Assembly (NCBI RefSeq): GCF_019703515.2
Contig: NC_059373.1
Span: 14,464,281-14,528,280, forward strand
Direction of reading: 5' to 3'
Source: Myxocyprinus asiaticus
Taxonomy: Eukaryota > Chordata > Actinopteri > Cypriniformes > Catostomidae
DNA length: 64,000 nt
Made by a program: the position numbers and the translations under genes. Below, one piece after another: positions 60,840 to 64,000 of this stretch. Each line of letters begins with the position of its first letter. The stretch's first letter is position 1. Under the pieces are notes generated by a model that was not told the DNA's origin, ran no database searches, and was given only the letters and a program-made list of their open reading frames with translations.

Positions 60840-61145
60840 GGGGTCGTTCACAGCTAACGCGTCCTTGCACTACACAAATCCTAGACGCGACGCAGCGAGT
60901 AGAGCAGAACGCAGGTGTCTCGAGACGCGTCGTTAAAAGTTCTTTCTACCTAGACACGACGTCTAAAAAACGCCGCGCTACTGCGCGAGACGCCGAAATA
61001 TACATAGAAACGCGTATTTACATAGAAAAAAAGCTGCTGTAATCTGCTTTGAAGAGATGTGTACTGTCAAAAGCGCTATACAACAAAAATGAATTGACTT
61101 GAAAAACAATTGAAAAACAACGCGGACGGACGCAAACACCATCGG
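60840..61145. mobile_element. CpG-rich MITE with nested LINE/SINE tail
   Basis: GGGTCGTTCACAGCTAACGC, with GACGCGACGC and CTCGAGACGCGTC, belongs to the 25029/52140 family but keeps many CpGs, so it is younger. 61036-61105 (TGCTTTGAAGAGATGTGTAC, AAAGCGCTATACAA, GAATTGACTTG) is a tail like that of the LINE at 10813. Confidence 0.55.
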
Positions 61146-61599
61146 TGTAAACCATGACAAGACAAACTAAATTAGACAAACATTAAATATAATCAAAAGG
61201 ACTGATATGCTATTATGGATATGGATTTAAACAATAAAGCAACACTTTGCCTATATTCTGGTAACTTAAATCTGTTCGAGCGTGATATTTTGAATAGCTT
61301 AAGACCATTTTAAATCGTGCTTTGAGGAAGTGTAACGTCTTATTGCCTGACACTACAGACTTTGTTGCAGCTTGTCAAAAGCACGCTACCGGATTCCTCA
61401 GGTAAGACATCACTCTCTTTAAAAGCTCACCGGATGTGATTTTCATTTCGGTTTTCGTCAAAGCTTTTTAAAATGTAAATGTACCCATGTTCTGGTCTCC
61501 TCAGTCTCTCTTTATAACTTTGCAGGGCAAGAATGTGAACGCACACCTGCAATGAGAGTTGCACTTCCCGTCTTAAACAATTAAAAAGACGCTACATAC
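61146..61599. other. Start of intron 1 (gene direction)
   Basis: Immediately downstream of the exon 1 donor. No repeat recognised; first-intron regulatory sites are possible but not identifiable here. Confidence 0.35.
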
Positions 61600-61678
61600 C
61601 TTCCTCTGCACGGGACTCTTCGTTTCTGTTGAGCAAAAATATCCAAAGCACCGAAATGAACGCTTTAAACAGCTCCAT
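61600..61678 (-). CDS. epha10: epha10-like coding exon 1: signal peptide
   Basis: Reading leftwards from an ATG at 61678-61676, 26 codons are followed by a single G and a GTATGT donor. The peptide starts MELFKAFISVLWIFLLN, a classic signal sequence with Lys5, a hydrophobic core and then a polar stretch ending in RAEE. The mature chain probably begins near the EE, because Eph receptors start with Glu-Val-x-Leu-Leu after the signal. The exon ends in phase 1, splitting a valine codon that exon 2 completes. The start context is strong, with A at -3 and G at +4. It was missed by simple ORF scanning because it is only 79 nt. No other initiator in this frame is more plausible. Assignment depends on the fit to exon 2 about 47 kb away, which reproduces the family junction AEE-V. 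Confidence 0.88.
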
Positions 61679-61712
61679 GTTTGAATGGCCAGGTTTGCGG
61701 GGCTCTGGTCAT
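61665..61712 (-). other. Upstream ORF overlapping the epha10 start codon
   Basis: An ATG at 61712-61710 opens a 15-codon frame ending in TAA at 61667-61665, beyond and out of frame with the main ATG at 61678. Its context has G at -3. If the transcript begins upstream of 61712, ribosomes starting here would miss the receptor start, so this frame could lower translation. Whether it lies in the mRNA is unknown. Confidence 0.45.
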
Positions 61713-61860
61713 GTCGCAGCCGAGCACGCTTGACACGCTGCGGGATGAGAGGAATCCGTCCGGGCTAGTGACACACAGCGGTACTATGCACTTTATTTGG
61801 CATCAAAGGGGGCGGGTCGAGAGTGTCTGATTGATATCATGAACCTCCAATGAAATATGA
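61679..61860 (-). promoter_or_regulatory. epha10: Putative epha10 5' UTR and proximal promoter
   Basis: Directly upstream of the start codon on the minus strand. Visible elements are a GC-box-like GGGGGCGGG at 61808-61816, a CCAAT pentamer on the plus strand at 61847-61851, and an AT-rich AAATAAAG (plus CTTTATTT, 61791-61798) that is only a weak TATA candidate. CG dinucleotides are commoner than in the introns. The transcription start cannot be placed from sequence alone and a further upstream non-coding exon is possible. Confidence 0.5.
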
Positions 61861-62096
61861 GTTTGCAGCGAGGGGGAATTTGCAGGCGCCAATCAAATTA
61901 CGTCAGCTAAAATTCCACCGCACAGAGTTACTCGCTCTTAAATGTAGACGGTGTTGGAAAATGATGAAATGTGGCTATTGTTTAAGCTCACATTATTACA
62001 AGCGGCAACTGATTACACGGCTCAAGTACAGTGGCGTCTGGATGTTCCTCTGCTGAAATGCTCATGGTGAATTTAGAGGCTGGACGGTATCACCTA
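61861..62096. other. Upstream flank of epha10
   Basis: No repeat or gene recognised between the promoter and the next MITE. Confidence 0.35.
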
Positions 62097-62965
62097 GGGC
62101 CGGTTGCACCAGCTATACGTAAGTTACAACTTAGCCTAGTTGTGGCGTAAATGGGCACTAAGTCACAATTTACGCACTACTAAATATTTGAGCGTTGCAG
62201 CATTAAATTTATGTAGAACATAACTCTCCTTGTAAACCAAATATTTACGGAAGACTCCAACCAAGAGTAACTGATGGAATAAAAAAGCAGACTGATATTT
62301 TGACATCATTTAGCTCATGTTTTGCGTGACAGGCTTCAGTCCTTTCGACATATATGATGATGTTGGCATTTACACTCGTTTACATTTACGAGAGAGAGAA
62401 AACGTACTTTTAAGCGGCTCTTCAGCATGAAACAATTCTAACGGTGCAGTATTCAGGATGCGTCGCCCGGTGTCAAGTGTCAACATATACAAAATATATA
62501 AGATATTTAAATGAATAAATGTCTATTTTTCCAGCCTGTTGTATTAGTATTTATGTATCACCCCTTATTTATTTTAGATACAGTTCCTATATATTGTTAT
62601 TTACACAGGGCAAATATACTATTTATCAAATCTACTTTTATTATGTGTCGTATTTTAATGGGGATATAATTTATTACAGCTGACAGTTACGTGAGCAAAC
62701 AAGAACATCAACCTTAACAAGATCAAATTGAAGTTCACAGCTTTTTACTATGTGTATTTGAAGCTGTTTATTAGATAAATACAGGTAAACTATGCATTAA
62801 TTTATGGAGAGCTTACAACCTACTAGTTAAGTCTTGCCTAAAGAACAGGTGATGCAACCAAATTAAGTATCGACTTAGTTACAAACTAACTAGTAGTTAC
62901 TAAGCCCTTCGTGTGAATTTTACGTCTAACTTACGTGAGAACTTACGCATAGCTGGTGCAGCCCT
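62097..62965. mobile_element. Long-TIR MITE (GGGC...TTGCACCAGCTATACGTAAG ends), PIF/Harbinger-like?
   Basis: Left GGTTGCACCAGCTATACGTA and right ACGCATAGCTGGTGCAGCCC are inverted. Further inside, TTACAACTTAGCC and GTAACTTACG-type units also pair. About 870 bp, no transposase. The superfamily is a guess. Confidence 0.75.
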
Positions 62966-63257
62966 ACCCAGGTGTTGATAACCAGTCAAATGAGCACTGA
63001 AAACAGCCCCAATTCATCCTACCTTCACTGGAAGTGGACTATGATGACTTTTGTCTGAAAATGGTAGAAGTTGGGTTTTAAAGTGCTGTTGTTGTTATTA
63101 TTATAAGTTAAAGCAGCCTATATACTGTATTTATATATTAGAGTGATATAGCCTACTGTAAGGTTAAATTACAATATTGTATAAGAAGGTAAAAAAAAGA
63201 GATTCATTTTTAATCATTTAAAAAAAGTCTAGTTTAAAACACATGTCAAGAAATGTA

Positions 63258-64000
63258 CACTGCATTCCCAATTATTAGGCAAGTGAGTATTCTGATCTTA
63301 TCATTATTTCCATGCACATTTTCCAACTCCAAACCATATAAACTTGAATGCCTATTGGATTCAATCATTTTCAGGTGGTATGTGTTTGTGTAATGAGGGA
63401 GGGTGTGGCGAAAGTGACTAACACCTTATGTCAAGGTGTGCATAATTATTAGGCAGCTTCATTACCTCAAGTAAAATGGGCCAAAAAAGAGATTTAACTG
63501 ACACTGAAAAGTAAAATATTATAAAATGCCTTTCAGACGGATGCAGCACTCTTGAAATAGCTAAACTATTGAGGCGTGACCACTGGACAATCAAACGTTT
63601 TGTTGTGAATAGTCAACTAGGGCGCAAAAAAATGCATGGAGAAGAAAAGGTGCAAATTAACTGCAAAAGACTTGAGATGAATTAAACGTGAAGCTACCAG
63701 GAACTGATTATCCTCCAATGCTACCATATTCCAGAACTGCAACCTACCTGGTGTGTCCAGAAGTACAAGGTGTCAAGTGCTCCGAGACATGGTCAAGGTC
63801 AGGAAGGCTGAAACACGACCACCACTGAATATATTCACAAGCTGAAGCATCAAGATTGGGCAAAGAAATACATGAAGACAGATTTTTCAAAGGTTTTATG
63901 GACAGATGAAATGAGAGTGAATCTTGATGGACCAGATGGATGGGCCCGTGACTGGATCACTAATGGACACAGGGCACCACTTCGAGTCAGGTGCCAGTAA
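63258..64000 (+). mobile_element. Tc1/mariner-like element, broken, runs off the right edge
   Basis: Left terminus CACTGCATTCCCAATTATTA, then GGCAAG, preceded by TA (63256-63257). A repeat of the motif (TGCATAATTATTAGGCAG) follows at about 63440. Transposase remnants downstream include DWAKKYMKTDFSKVLWTDEM near 63855-63914 and DGPDGWARDWI near 63928. Stops and shifts interrupt the N-terminal DNA-binding part. The C-terminal part and right end are outside the window. Confidence 0.8.

Larger units (their letters stand above)
3888..61678 (-). other. epha10: epha10-like Eph receptor gene, 5' part (exons 1-3 and introns 1-2)
   Basis: Transcription unit assembled from three exons that join in phase: 79 nt of coding exon 1, 65 nt of exon 2 and 670 nt of exon 3, giving 271 open codons plus one base. 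Intron 1 (13979-61599) is about 47.6 kb and intron 2 (4558-13913) about 9.4 kb; both are GT-AG and mostly mobile DNA. A tiny second exon of 65 nt followed by a large ligand-binding exon is the usual Eph gene layout. Eph receptors are single-pass membrane receptors for ephrins that act in cell-contact signalling. In mammals EPHA10 has a degenerate kinase domain, but that part is not in this window. I see no cysteine-rich exon 4 in 1-3887, so the gene continues beyond the left edge. The Eph family call is firm; the choice of paralogue is from remembered sequence. Confidence 0.9.

Noticed and set aside
1..64000. CRISPR arrays, operons, phage or bacterial signals
   Set aside because: The window is eukaryotic with spliced exons and vertebrate transposons; the regular repeats present are microsatellites and transposon arms.

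Overview
The window is vertebrate nuclear DNA, most likely from a cyprinid-type teleost (carp, goldfish or minnow lineage). It is AT-rich and full of CA/GA microsatellites, and it carries fish-typical mobile DNA: DIRS-type tyrosine-recombinase retrotransposons, Tc1/mariner fragments, hAT elements with 8-bp target duplications, an I/L2-like LINE, LTR elements and many long-inverted-repeat MITEs. The species call rests on familiarity with these repeat families; no search could be run.

The only host gene I can support is an Eph receptor tyrosine kinase, best matched to epha10, on the minus strand. Three coding exons can be assembled: exon 1 (61678-61600, signal peptide), exon 2 (13978-13914, 65 nt) and exon 3 (4557-3888, ligand-binding domain plus the start of the cysteine-rich region). 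All borders are GT-AG, the reading phases join (1, 0, 1), and 271 codons are open. Introns are about 47.6 kb (intron 1), 9.4 kb (intron 2) and an unfinished intron 3 covering 1-3887. The remaining exons (cysteine-rich, fibronectin, transmembrane, kinase-like, SAM) lie beyond base 1. A plausible 5' UTR and promoter lie at about 61679-61860, and 61861-64000 is upstream flank.

Layout on the plus axis: intron 3 with two MITEs (1-3887); exon 3; intron 2 with a hAT-like element holding a nested MITE (4697-6187) and a 5'-truncated DIRS element (about 6374-12410) that itself holds a 155-bp hAT MITE and a LINE; exon 2; intron 1 with MITEs and microsatellites (14-26 kb), a hAT element holding an internally deleted DIRS element (26119-31911), a possible non-repetitive regulatory block (about 32640-32985), more MITEs (33-43 kb), a Tc1 fragment (44065-44605), nested MITEs (45-47.3 kb), a solo LTR (49162-49530), a hAT element holding an LTR/gag retroelement (49667-52043), and further fragments; exon 1 and promoter; then a long-TIR MITE and a Tc1-like element running off the right edge.

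I found no new biological system. The points most worth checking are the assembled gene model, a tandem TAG/TAG acceptor at exon 2, an upstream ORF overlapping the start codon, the DIRS internal complementary regions, a lost catalytic arginine in one DIRS recombinase, and the several nested insertions that give a relative order of events.
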